Shown here piece after piece: positions 1 to 6,465 of a stretch of DNA of 11,581 nt (the first letter of the stretch is position 1; every line of letters begins with the position of its first letter). Origin of the DNA: JACKCB01 sp964452775. GTDB taxonomy: Bacteria > Chloroflexota > Anaerolineae > Promineifilales > Promineifilaceae. The translations under genes were made by a program, and so were the position numbers. The stretch lies in assembly GCA_964452775.1 (NCBI GenBank), contig CAYVQP010000106.1:1-11581 (forward strand), in the 5' to 3' direction. The notes beneath the pieces are model-generated. The model saw nothing but the letters and a program-made list of their open reading frames with translations. It was not told the origin of the DNA and searched no databases.

Positions 1-1
1 A

Positions 2-892
2 TCACTTCGTAATCTGCCCCCACATATTGAACAGATACCGGCGGATGATGAAAATAAACACCATCGAAGGAATCAACATGAAGAACGCCCCCGCAAACTG
101 GTACGCCTGCGACGATTGCGAGAGGGTGTTGAACACCTGCGCCGGCAAGGTCCGATTCTGAATGGTGAGCACGCTGGCCGCAAACACCTCATTCCAGGAG
201 AGCACGAAGGTAAAGATCGCCGCCGCCGCGATCCCCGGCAGCACCAGCGGAAAGACCACTCGCCGGAAAGCCTGCAATGGGGTGCAGCCGAAGATCATCG
301 CCGCTTCCTCCAACTCATAGGGCACGCTGGCAAAGACGCTGGCGATGATCAGCACCGTGGTGGGCAGGGTCAACGCGGTGTGCATCAGCGCCAGGCTCAA
401 CAGGCTGTCAAACATGTTCAGATTGATATAGACCACCACCAACGGAATCGCCAGCACCACAATGGGAAAGGCGCGCACGGTCAGGATCGCCAGCCGGTAG
501 CTGTCCCGGCCGCGAAAGAGGTAGCGCGACAGGGCGTAGCCGGCCGGCGCGGCGATCAGCGTGGACAACACCAGCGCTATCACCGCCACGATAATGCTGT
601 TGACGATGCCGGGAACAATGCCCTCCGAGTTGAGGAAAAAGCGCATCGTCTCAAACGAGAACTCAATGAAGGGTAACACCCCTTTCGGATAGGCGCGCAC
701 ATTCTCCGGCGTGGTCAGGGCCATCGAGGTGATAAACCAGATGGGCACCGTGATCCAGAGCACAATCAGAATGCCCACCAGATAGGTAAAGCCGCGATTC
801 AGCTTCCGGCGGCGCAACATGCGCCGCTGGACCGCCCGCACCTCCTCGGACGCCTGGGCCGGCGAGCGTGTGATTTCGGCGACCGTGCTCAT
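2..892 (-). CDS. Carbohydrate ABC transporter permease, MalG type
   Basis: This is the inner-membrane permease subunit of a sugar importer of the CUT1 (MalFGK-like) family; it forms the channel together with the MalF-type subunit encoded just upstream. The 296-residue protein has the usual length. It has a basic cytoplasmic N-terminus (RRMLRRRK near residues 23-30), a first membrane helix at about 35-57 and further helices near 96-120, 133-157, 160-186, 220-240 and 265-284. The EAA loop that docks on the ATPase is at about 194-220 (LEEAAMIFG, ending in FPLVLPG). The start ATG overlaps the stop of the upstream permease in an ATGA arrangement, so translation is probably coupled. The stop codon lies at 2-4, so the gene is complete. 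No ATPase gene is visible; the operon may continue to the left, or a shared MsiK-like ATPase may serve it. The substrate cannot be told from the sequence. Confidence 0.93.
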   Translation of the reverse strand: MSTVAEITRSPAQASEEVRAVQRRMLRRRKLNRGFTYLVGILIVLWITVPIWFITSMALTTPENVRAYPKGVLPFIEFSFETMRFFLNSEGIVPGIVNSIIVAVIALVLSTLIAAPAGYALSRYLFRGRDSYRLAILTVRAFPIVVLAIPLVVVYINLNMFDSLLSLALMHTALTLPTTVLIIASVFASVPYELEEAAMIFGCTPLQAFRRVVFPLVLPGIAAAAIFTFVLSWNEVFAASVLTIQNRTLPAQVFNTLSQSSQAYQFAGAFFMLIPSMVFIFIIRRYLFNMWGQITK

Positions 893-2289
893 TCTCGGGC
901 CTCCTCCTGCGTGCGCACCGCGCGCAAATAAAAGACGGCGGTGAACAGGGACATGATCAGGATCAGCGCCGCATACGCCGCCGCCACGTTCAGATTGCGA
1001 AAGTCGTAATATTGCCGGTAAGTCTCATTCGCCAGCACCGTGACCACATCGCCGCCGCTGAGGGCCACCACCACCGCGAACACCTGCAGGGCCAGAATCG
1101 TGCGCAAGATCAACGCCACCTGCAGGCTGGGGCGCAGCAACGGCAAGATCACGTGGCGTAAACGCTGCCACAGGTTGGCCCCGAACAGCTCCGCCGCCTC
1201 CAGCACTTCCGTGGAGATCGCCTGTAAGCCGGCGACCACGATCACCATCACAATCGAAGTCGCCCGCCACACCTCCGCCAGCACGATGGCCACAATGATC
1301 CAATAGCGCGTCGCCGCCGACAGGTAGGTCTGCGGGCTGTCAATGATCCCCAACCCCTGCAAGATCGTGTTCAGATAGCCGTTGGTGGTGAAGATGGAGA
1401 ACCAGACGATGCCCACCGCCAGGTCGGACGCCGCCAGCGGAATGGCAAACACATAGAGGAACAGGCTGTTGGCCTTCAGGTTGGCCTGAATGACCAGCGC
1501 CATGATGATCGCCAGGGTGAACTGGAGGGGCAGGATCAGGACCATCAGCAACAGCGTGGTCCAAAAGGCGGACTTGAAGAAGCGGTCGTTGACCATCTTC
1601 TGGATGTACTCGGTGGTCAGCGCGCCCGTATCTCCCCGGCTGACCCGGCCCGTCTCCCCCTCGCCGAACACCTGCACGTAGCGCGACGGCGCCCACCCTT
1701 CGGCCGGCGCGCCGCCGTCCTCCCCCGGCTCTCCGCGCACCTGATACCACACCTCCAGGACGGCTATTCCCTGAATCGTGACCACGGTGCGCGCCTCCAG
1801 CCGGCCCACCACCTCGCTATCCTCATTTTGCTCTGCGTGCAGGGTAGTCAGCGGGTCGGCGTCGCTGCCCAGCTTCGGGCGCACCGTGCCGCCGAGCGGC
1901 GTGCCGTCTTCCGCCTCCTCCCGCACGCGGATGCGGCTCTCCTGCACCCAGCCGGTCACCGGCTGCCCATCCACATCCTCCGCGCTCAGCTGGAACCACC
2001 GTTCGGTGAGCAGGTTGGCCTGGCCCAACTCTTCGACCGGCACGACATTGCCCTGCCGGTCCAGGATAGCCACCGCCGCCCCTACCGGCAGCGTGTCCGC
2101 CACCTCGCTGCTTGAGTTTGCCTCGGCGTGCAACGACAACAGCGCCTCATCGTTCCACACCGCCAGCGTCAACCCGCGCACCATCGGCCAGGCGAAGAAC
2201 AGGGCCAGGTAGAATAGCGAAGGCAGGATAAGCAAGTAGGGCGCCCAGTTGAATCGCTTGCGCCGTCCCGAGCTCTGCGCTGCGCTCAT
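889..2289 (-). CDS. Carbohydrate ABC transporter permease, MalF type, with a tandem SH3b-like insertion in its first external loop
   Basis: This is the second channel subunit of the sugar importer. Membrane helix 1 is at about 16-40, and the core helices resume at about 241-265, with others near 275-300, 328-352, 390-410 and 435-456. The EAA loop is at 364-383 (EAAELFG, ending in ILP), which is diagnostic for ABC permeases. The protein is 466 residues, against roughly 290-320 for common CUT1 subunits. The excess lies at about residues 47-210, between helices 1 and 2, on the external side. It contains two repeats sharing the pattern LHAExNxxSEV, then W-x-Q and GW, like bacterial SH3 (SH3_3/SH3b) domains. 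E. coli MalF carries its MalE-contacting P2 domain at the equivalent topological position. A good ribosome-binding site (AAGGAG, 7 nt from ATG) supports the start. The permease identity is certain; the SH3b assignment is likely; its role is unknown. Confidence 0.92.
   Translation of the reverse strand: MSAAQSSGRRKRFNWAPYLLILPSLFYLALFFAWPMVRGLTLAVWNDEALLSLHAEANSSSEVADTLPVGAAVAILDRQGNVVPVEELGQANLLTERWFQLSAEDVDGQPVTGWVQESRIRVREEAEDGTPLGGTVRPKLGSDADPLTTLHAEQNEDSEVVGRLEARTVVTIQGIAVLEVWYQVRGEPGEDGGAPAEGWAPSRYVQVFGEGETGRVSRGDTGALTTEYIQKMVNDRFFKSAFWTTLLLMVLILPLQFTLAIIMALVIQANLKANSLFLYVFAIPLAASDLAVGIVWFSIFTTNGYLNTILQGLGIIDSPQTYLSAATRYWIIVAIVLAEVWRATSIVMVIVVAGLQAISTEVLEAAELFGANLWQRLRHVILPLLRPSLQVALILRTILALQVFAVVVALSGGDVVTVLANETYRQYYDFRNLNVAAAYAALILIMSLFTAVFYLRAVRTQEEARE
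1660..2151 (-). other. SH3b-like tandem domain insertion within the MalF-type permease
   Basis: This stretch encodes residues 47-210 of the permease. Repeat 1 covers about residues 47-122 and repeat 2 about 145-207. Both carry LHAE-x-N-x2-SEV, a hydrophobic strand with AVAIL or VVTIQ, a WFQL or WYQV strand and a closing GW motif, in the order expected of the SH3_3 family (LNVRSGPS...V...W.KV...GWV). Acidic, Gly-rich linkers follow each repeat. The assignment rests on pattern recognition by eye; a profile search is the decisive test. Confidence 0.7.
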
Positions 2290-2296
2290 CTGTTGA

Positions 2297-2302
2297 CTCC
2301 TT
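2297..2302 (-). promoter_or_regulatory. Ribosome-binding site of the MalF-type permease gene
   Basis: On the minus strand this reads AAGGAG and lies 7 nt before the ATG at 2289. It fixes the permease start and shows that the gene is translated independently of the binding-protein gene, whose stop is about 80 nt upstream. Confidence 0.75.
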
Positions 2303-2307
2303 GAGCA

Positions 2308-2341
2308 AGACCTGGCAGGTTTCTAAAAACCTGCCAGGTCT
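2308..2341. repeat. Perfect 15-bp inverted repeat between the binding-protein and permease genes
   Basis: The left arm AGACCTGGCAGGTTT (2308-2322) and the right arm AAACCTGCCAGGTCT (2327-2341) are perfectly complementary, with a 4-nt loop. It lies after the stop of the binding-protein gene and just before the permease ribosome-binding site. No U-tract follows on the transcribed strand, so it is not a classical intrinsic terminator. In E. coli, REP hairpins between malE and malF stabilise the upstream malE message; the same arrangement here suggests uneven expression of binding protein and permease. It may also be a member of a dispersed repeat family, since a degenerate relative lies at 9574-9588. 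Confidence 0.85.
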
Positions 2342-2372
2342 ATCGCTTAGACTCTCACTCTAGCGGACTGCC

Positions 2373-3575
2373 TTAAGGTTCATTGACCTGGCAGGGCCCT
2401 TCGCTCGGCGGGTCCGGCGCCCAGCAGGGCGCGCCCGTCTCGTCTAGCAGGGCCTGCAACGCCGCCGCTTCCTCGGCCAGCACCGTGGCGATATCCTCGC
2501 CGTTCAGCACCACCCGCTCAAACGCGTTGCGGAAGATCTGGTTAATCTCCCCGCCGCGCTCGCCCAGGCCGATGGGCAGCAAAGCCGGCAGCGCGTCCGC
2601 GGAATTAGCCTGCGCCGCCACCGCCCCGGCCTCGATGCCGATGCCCGCCGGCAGGCTGGACGTATCCACCCCGCCGACCACCGGGAAGAAGCCCAGGTCG
2701 CTCAGCACCCGCGCCTGCACATCCGGCCGGGTCAGATATTCAATCAGCGCCGCCCCGCCATCGGGGTCCGGCGCGGCGGCCGGGATGCCCAGGCCGACGA
2801 CTACGGGCATGAAGCCGCGGCCGGCCGGTCCTGCCGGAGCCGGGAAGGCCACAAACTTCTCCGGGTCGCCGTTGAAGGCATCCAGCAGGCGGGCGGTATG
2901 GTCAAAGGCCACCCACACTTCCTCCGCCAGCAACGGTTCCTGCATGAACTCATAGTTCAGCGACTCCGGATGGATGGTCGGCCAGAGCGTATCCCGCGCC
3001 CAGGCCAGCATGTCCGCCGCGGCGGCGCTCTGGAACTCGGTCACCATCCCGCCGGTGAAGGAGGGCCACAAGTAGCCTTCCAGGAAGCGATGGAACAGGC
3101 CCGCCTGGGGCATACCGCACTTCGGCCCGCCCGTGCCGTCCATCAGATTCTGGCACCAGGCGGCCAGCTGGTCCCAGGTCAGGGCGTTGATGTCCGCCCC
3201 TTCCGGCAGGTACTCCAGCGCGGCCACGTTGGCGGCCATGATGTACGTCGCCTGCATCCAGGGCACGTAATAGAGGAAGTCATCGGTGCCCAACAGGCCG
3301 GTGTCAATGAAGGCCGGCGCAAACTCGCGGTCGGCGGACAGGTCATCCAACACGTCAATCATGTTCATCATGGCGTCTTCCGCGGCCAGCGGCGGATAGC
3401 TGCCATGCAGCGCGCCGATCACGTCCACCTCGCCGCTGCCCGACTGCGCGCCGGCCAGCACCAGGTCCAACATCGGCCCTTCCTCGCTGCCTACTACGTC
3501 AAAGCCGCCTTCCTGCAGGATGGCGCGGAACTTCTCCTGTTCCTCCACCGGCACAAACTGCGTGGAGAAGAAGAC
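2373..3575 (-). repeat. Second copy of the duplicated solute-binding domain
   Basis: This copy encodes residues 486-885 and lacks its own signal peptide. A 55-bp block is identical to the first copy (2524-2578 against 3778-3832) while other parts differ, which could reflect local gene conversion or strong constraint around LPIGLGERGGEINQIF. Confidence 0.93.
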
Positions 3576-5030
3576 CACGTCGCTGGCGGCTGCCTCTTCC
3601 GCCGGCGCGGCCGCCGCGCTCCCTTCTCCGAGCGGAGCGACCGGGCACGGCCCATCGCTGGGCGCGTCCGGCACCCAACACGGCGCGCCGGTCTCGTTCA
3701 TCAGCGCTTCCAGGTTTGTGCCTTCCTCGTCCAGCACGGCGGAGACATCCTCGCCGTTGATTACCACCCGCTCGAAGGCGTTGCGGAAGATCTGGTTAAT
3801 CTCCCCGCCGCGCTCGCCCAGGCCGATGGGCAACAGCGCCGGCAGCGCGTCTGCCGAATTGGCCTGTGTCGCGACCGCCCCCAACTCGACGGCGATCCCG
3901 GCCGGCAAATCTGACGTGTCTACCCCGCCCACCATCGGGAAGAAGCCCAGGTCGCGCAAGATCGCGCCCTGCACATCCGGCCGGGTGAGGAACTCAATCA
4001 CCGCCTGGCCGCCCTCTGGGTTGGGCGCGTCCGCCGGGATGCCCAGGCCGACCACCACGGGCATGAAGCCGCGGCCGGCCGGTCCTGCCGGAGCCGGGAA
4101 GGCGACGAACTTCTCCGGGTCGCCGTTGAAGGCCTCCAGCAAGCGCGCCGTGTGGTCAAAGGCGACCCACACTTCTTCAGAAAGCAGCGGCTCCTGCATG
4201 AACTCATAGTTCAGCGACTCCGGGTGGATGGTCGGCCAGAGCACGTCGCGCGCCCAGACCAGCATGTCCACCGCCTCGCCGCTGCGGAAGTTGGAGACCA
4301 TGCCGCCGGTGAACGAGGGCCACATGTAGCCTTCCAGGAAGCGATGGAACAGTCCGGCTTGCGGCAGACCGCACTTTGGCCCACCCGTGCCGTCCATCAG
4401 ATTCTGGCACCATTCAGCAAACTGCTCCCAGGTCAGGGCGTTGATGTCCACACCCTCCGGCAGATACTCCAGTGCGGCCACATTCGCGCCCATGATGTAG
4501 GTCGCCTGCATCCAGGGCACGTAATAGAGGAAATCCTCCGTGCCCAACAAGCCCGTCTCCAGGAATGCGGGGATGAACTCGCGGTCAGCGGACAGGTCAT
4601 CGGCGACGTCAATCATGTTCATCATCGCGTCCGCCTCCGCCAGCGGTGGGAAGCTGCCGTGCAGCGCGCCGATGACGTCAATCTCGCCGCTGCCCGACTC
4701 CGCCCCGGCCAGCACCAGGTCCAACATGGGCCCTTCTTCGCTGCCGGTCACGTCAAAGCCGCCTTCCTGCAGGATGGCGCGGAACTTCTCCTGTTCTTCC
4801 ACCGGCACGAACTGGGTGGAGAAGAAGACCGGCGCCGCAGCTTCTTCAGCCGGGGCTGCAGTTGGCTCCTCAGCCGGCGCTTCGGTCGGCTCCTCAGCCG
4901 GTTCTTCGGCCGGCGCTTCGGTCGGCTCGGGCGCCTCCGTCGGGGTCGCGCTCCCGCCGCAGGCGACGACCATCAACATTACCACCATGAATATGGCTGC
5001 TATTCGAACGAACCTGTACATGTTCTTCAT
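2373..5030 (-). CDS. Two-domain (tandemly duplicated) lipoprotein sugar-binding protein of an ABC importer
   Basis: This is the external solute-binding component of the importer. A signal peptide with a hydrophobic core (about residues 8-22) ends in a VVAC lipobox with Cys24, so the protein should be a lipid-anchored lipoprotein. A flexible linker rich in Pro, Glu, Ala and Thr (27-67) follows. Two full-length binding domains then follow, at residues 68-466 and 486-885, aligned without gaps through the domain and about 85% identical by eye. They are joined by a short Ala/Glu linker that resembles the end of the first linker. Each contains four Cys (WCQNL...PKCG and APCW...GPC) that could form disulfides. 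Common sugar-binding proteins have one domain of about 400 residues. The first ATG directly abuts AGGAGG, so codon 4 (ATG at 5021, 9 nt after AGGAGG) is the better start; numbering here is from the first ATG. The family is clear; the substrate is unknown. Confidence 0.93.
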   Translation of the reverse strand: MKNMYRFVRIAAIFMVVMLMVVACGGSATPTEAPEPTEAPAEEPAEEPTEAPAEEPTAAPAEEAAAPVFFSTQFVPVEEQEKFRAILQEGGFDVTGSEEGPMLDLVLAGAESGSGEIDVIGALHGSFPPLAEADAMMNMIDVADDLSADREFIPAFLETGLLGTEDFLYYVPWMQATYIMGANVAALEYLPEGVDINALTWEQFAEWCQNLMDGTGGPKCGLPQAGLFHRFLEGYMWPSFTGGMVSNFRSGEAVDMLVWARDVLWPTIHPESLNYEFMQEPLLSEEVWVAFDHTARLLEAFNGDPEKFVAFPAPAGPAGRGFMPVVVGLGIPADAPNPEGGQAVIEFLTRPDVQGAILRDLGFFPMVGGVDTSDLPAGIAVELGAVATQANSADALPALLPIGLGERGGEINQIFRNAFERVVINGEDVSAVLDEEGTNLEALMNETGAPCWVPDAPSDGPCPVAPLGEGSAAAAPAEEAAASDVVFFSTQFVPVEEQEKFRAILQEGGFDVVGSEEGPMLDLVLAGAQSGSGEVDVIGALHGSYPPLAAEDAMMNMIDVLDDLSADREFAPAFIDTGLLGTDDFLYYVPWMQATYIMAANVAALEYLPEGADINALTWDQLAAWCQNLMDGTGGPKCGMPQAGLFHRFLEGYLWPSFTGGMVTEFQSAAAADMLAWARDTLWPTIHPESLNYEFMQEPLLAEEVWVAFDHTARLLDAFNGDPEKFVAFPAPAGPAGRGFMPVVVGLGIPAAAPDPDGGAALIEYLTRPDVQARVLSDLGFFPVVGGVDTSSLPAGIGIEAGAVAAQANSADALPALLPIGLGERGGEINQIFRNAFERVVLNGEDIATVLAEEAAALQALLDETGAPCWAPDPPSEGPCQVNEP
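3576..4829 (-). repeat. First copy of the duplicated solute-binding domain
   Basis: This copy encodes residues 68-485 (domain plus inter-domain linker). It aligns with 2373-3575 at a constant offset of 1254 bp. Most differences are single conservative substitutions (E/D, V/I, A/G), plus many synonymous third-position changes. Confidence 0.93.
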
Positions 5031-5036
5031 CCTCCT
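5031..5036 (-). promoter_or_regulatory. Ribosome-binding site of the binding-protein gene (decides the start)
   Basis: The minus strand reads AGGAGG immediately followed by ATG (5030), leaving no spacer. The in-frame ATG three codons later (5021) has a 9-nt spacer and still leaves a normal signal peptide beginning MYRFVR. The second ATG is therefore the more likely start. Confidence 0.65.
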
Positions 5037-5049
5037 AGTCGAGAGAAGT

Positions 5050-5058
5050 AGTAGACAA
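5050..5058 (-). promoter_or_regulatory. Possible operator half-site upstream of the binding-protein gene
   Basis: The minus strand reads TTGTCTACT, identical to nine bases of operator candidate B (6015-6023, plus strand). It lies about 20 nt before the binding-protein start. The opposite half is not preserved, so this is at most a half-site. Confidence 0.35.
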
Positions 5059-5064
5059 TAGAGC

Positions 5065-5112
5065 TCAACCCGGCCTCATCAGCCGTGAATTGGGGAAGGT
5101 TTCCATGTGCAT
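5065..5112 (-). CDS. Possible 15-codon leader peptide upstream of the binding-protein gene
   Basis: A short reading frame (MHMETFPNSRLMRPG, then stop) begins 13 nt after the sequence TAAGGAGGTG at 5135-5126, an unusually complete complement of the 16S rRNA 3' end. It lies in the 147-nt gap between the regulator and the binding-protein gene. The spacing is longer than ideal and the peptide is unremarkable, so it may not be expressed. Alternatively the Shine-Dalgarno-like element could be a ribosome standby site, or could use the GTG it contains. Confidence 0.2.
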   Translation of the reverse strand: MHMETFPNSRLMRPG

Positions 5113-5177
5113 ATGGGGTCTGTTGCACCTCCTTAAGCGAGCGATGCGGGTGGCGCCGCCCGCCGGCTACACATCGG

Positions 5178-5957
5178 TCATAATTGAATGCGATGCCGGC
5201 CAATGTCCAGCAGGAATTGCCCCCCGCTGTAGGCCGAGCGCACGTATTCGACCACTTCATCCGTCTTGGTAATGGCGATGCGCCAGGCGACCAGCAACGG
5301 CGCGCCCGGCTGCAGCTGCAATAGCGCCGCCTCCTCCTCGCCGGCCGGGGCCGCTTCCACCAGCGCCTCCGCCCACAGCGGCGTGATGCCCCACTCATCG
5401 GCCATCAGCCCATACAGCGACCGCGGCCCTTCGAAGTCGGCCGTTTCCAGGCCGGGGAAAACGCTCTGCGGCAGATAGGCTTCTTCGATGGCCGCCGGCT
5501 GTTCGTCAATCAGGCGCAGCCGCTTCAGCCTCACGTACTGTTCCGTCCCCATCCGCTCTTCGGAGACGCCGAAATGCTGCACCATCGGGCCGGGCAGCGA
5601 TTCCACCACGCTCACCTGCAGCAGCCGGCTGTCCGCCTCGCTGCCGTGCCGGCTGACCTCCGCGCTAAAGCTGCCGAAGATGGTGAAGCCGGCGATGCGC
5701 GAACGGCGCACAAACGTGCCCCGCCCCTTTTCGCGATAGATCACCCCGACTCGCTCCAGCTCATCCAACGCCCGCCGGATAGTCACCCGGCTGACCCGGT
5801 AACGTTCGACCAGCTCCGCCTCGGAAGGCAGGGGGCGGGTGCGCGATGGGGCCGAGCGCGCCCGAATGTCGCGCAGCAACATGGCCGCAATCTGCTGGTA
5901 GAGGGGCACGGGACTGCTGCGGTTGATAGTTTGTGCGCCGGGGTTGGGCGGGGGCAT
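5178..5957 (-). CDS. GntR-family (HutC/UTRA subfamily) transcriptional regulator
   Basis: This is a DNA-binding regulator, probably a repressor of the sugar importer encoded downstream on the same strand. The winged helix-turn-helix is at about residues 17-85, with the family signature PLYQQIA, then LPSEAELVERYRVSRVTIR, then LERVGVIYREKGRGTFV. A UTRA effector-binding domain covers about 105-255 (RLKRLRLIDEQPAAIEEAYLP region; EYVRSAYSG near the end); in this family it binds small sugars, sugar phosphates or amino-acid derivatives. The length of 259 residues is typical. AGGAG lies 7 nt before the ATG, which supports the start. The gene ends 147 nt before the binding-protein gene. Two palindromes just upstream (5992-6022) are good candidates for its own operators. 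The effector is unknown. Confidence 0.92.
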   Translation of the reverse strand: MPPPNPGAQTINRSSPVPLYQQIAAMLLRDIRARSAPSRTRPLPSEAELVERYRVSRVTIRRALDELERVGVIYREKGRGTFVRRSRIAGFTIFGSFSAEVSRHGSEADSRLLQVSVVESLPGPMVQHFGVSEERMGTEQYVRLKRLRLIDEQPAAIEEAYLPQSVFPGLETADFEGPRSLYGLMADEWGITPLWAEALVEAAPAGEEEAALLQLQPGAPLLVAWRIAITKTDEVVEYVRSAYSGGQFLLDIGRHRIQL

Positions 5958-5991
5958 TGCGCGTCTCCTGTGGAGGCCGGGGCCGCCAACT

Positions 5992-6022
5992 TGTAGACCT
6001 GTCTACATGTAAACTTGTCTAC
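5992..6022. promoter_or_regulatory. Twin palindromic operator candidates upstream of the GntR-type regulator
   Basis: Site A is TGTAGAC-CT-GTCTACA (5992-6007), a perfect 7-bp inverted repeat with a 2-bp spacer. Site B is GTAAAC-TT-GTCTAC (6009-6022), the same arrangement with one mismatch. Their centres are 16 bp apart, about one and a half helical turns. Short palindromes of this type upstream of the regulator's own gene are usual for GntR-family autoregulation; that this protein binds them is inferred. Confidence 0.6.
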
Positions 6023-6390
6023 TTGTTACTACAGGTTAGTGGGTACATTAAAGCACGAGCCGGGCGATGTGTCAAGGGATTTCGGGCGATGGTGAACGGC
6101 CGGCCGGCGCACGGGGCGCGTCCTGCCGGAGCAGCTCCTCGCCCAATTGCCGTTGGACGACCACCTTCGAATTGGCGGCGATTACCGCCGGCGTCCTCAC
6201 CGTCGCGACCGTGTTTTCGCCAGCGGCCAAATACAACCGGGGAACTCGTCGAGCAGTTCGCCGGCCGAGCGCCTTTGCCAGGAAGCTGTCGCCCCAGCGT
6301 GAGCCTGGATAGGACTGTCCGGCCGGAGATTAGGCCAATCATGCCGGCTTGGCCGTAAGCATCCATCCCGGCGCGATAGCAGCCGCCGGG
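6023..6390. other. Non-coding stretch with no recognised gene
   Basis: Open frames exist on both strands (for example plus 6067-6312), but none resembles a known family, has a convincing ribosome-binding site or shows protein-like composition. The stretch is GC-rich and full of GCCGGC-type words. It may hold the far end of the regulator's promoter region, the upstream control of the sigma-factor gene or decayed coding sequence. Confidence 0.5.
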
Positions 6391-6419
6391 TTGCCCGCTC
6401 GCCGCAAAGCGATTAAAGT
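6391..6419 (+). promoter_or_regulatory. Candidate sigma-70-type promoter of the sigma-factor gene
   Basis: TTGCCC (6391-6396) and TAAAGT (6414-6419) are separated by 17 bp, each matching four of six consensus bases. They end 46 bp before the ATG at 6466. The elements are weak and were found by eye. No ECF-type GGAAC/CGTC pair at sensible spacing was seen. Confidence 0.3.
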
Positions 6420-6465
6420 TTGGCCCCATGCCCGCTTCACCCCCGTTGATGAGCGCCGCCCGGCG

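Noticed and set aside
2308..2341. Intrinsic terminator between the binding-protein and permease genes
   Set aside because: No U-tract follows on the minus strand and the permease genes clearly belong to the same transport unit, so an mRNA-stability or repeat role is preferred.
2373..4829. Assembly artefact as the explanation of the duplicated binding domain
   Set aside because: The copies differ at about 60 residues and many silent sites, so this is not a duplicated read or contig overlap.
2383..5061. Several long plus-strand frames opposite the binding-protein gene
   Set aside because: They are antisense shadows repeated in both copies of the duplication, with no family resemblance or ribosome-binding sites.
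5027..5398. Minus-strand frame of 123 codons overlapping the regulator end and touching the binding-protein start
   Set aside because: Its first half is an Arg-rich shadow of the regulator gene. The ATGA contact with the next gene is probably chance, and the regulator has a normal end, so it is not a frameshifted tail.
6067..6312. Possible small gene on the plus strand before the sigma factor
   Set aside because: Composition is Arg/Ser/Pro-rich like a random GC-rich frame, there is no good ribosome-binding site, and no family was recognised.
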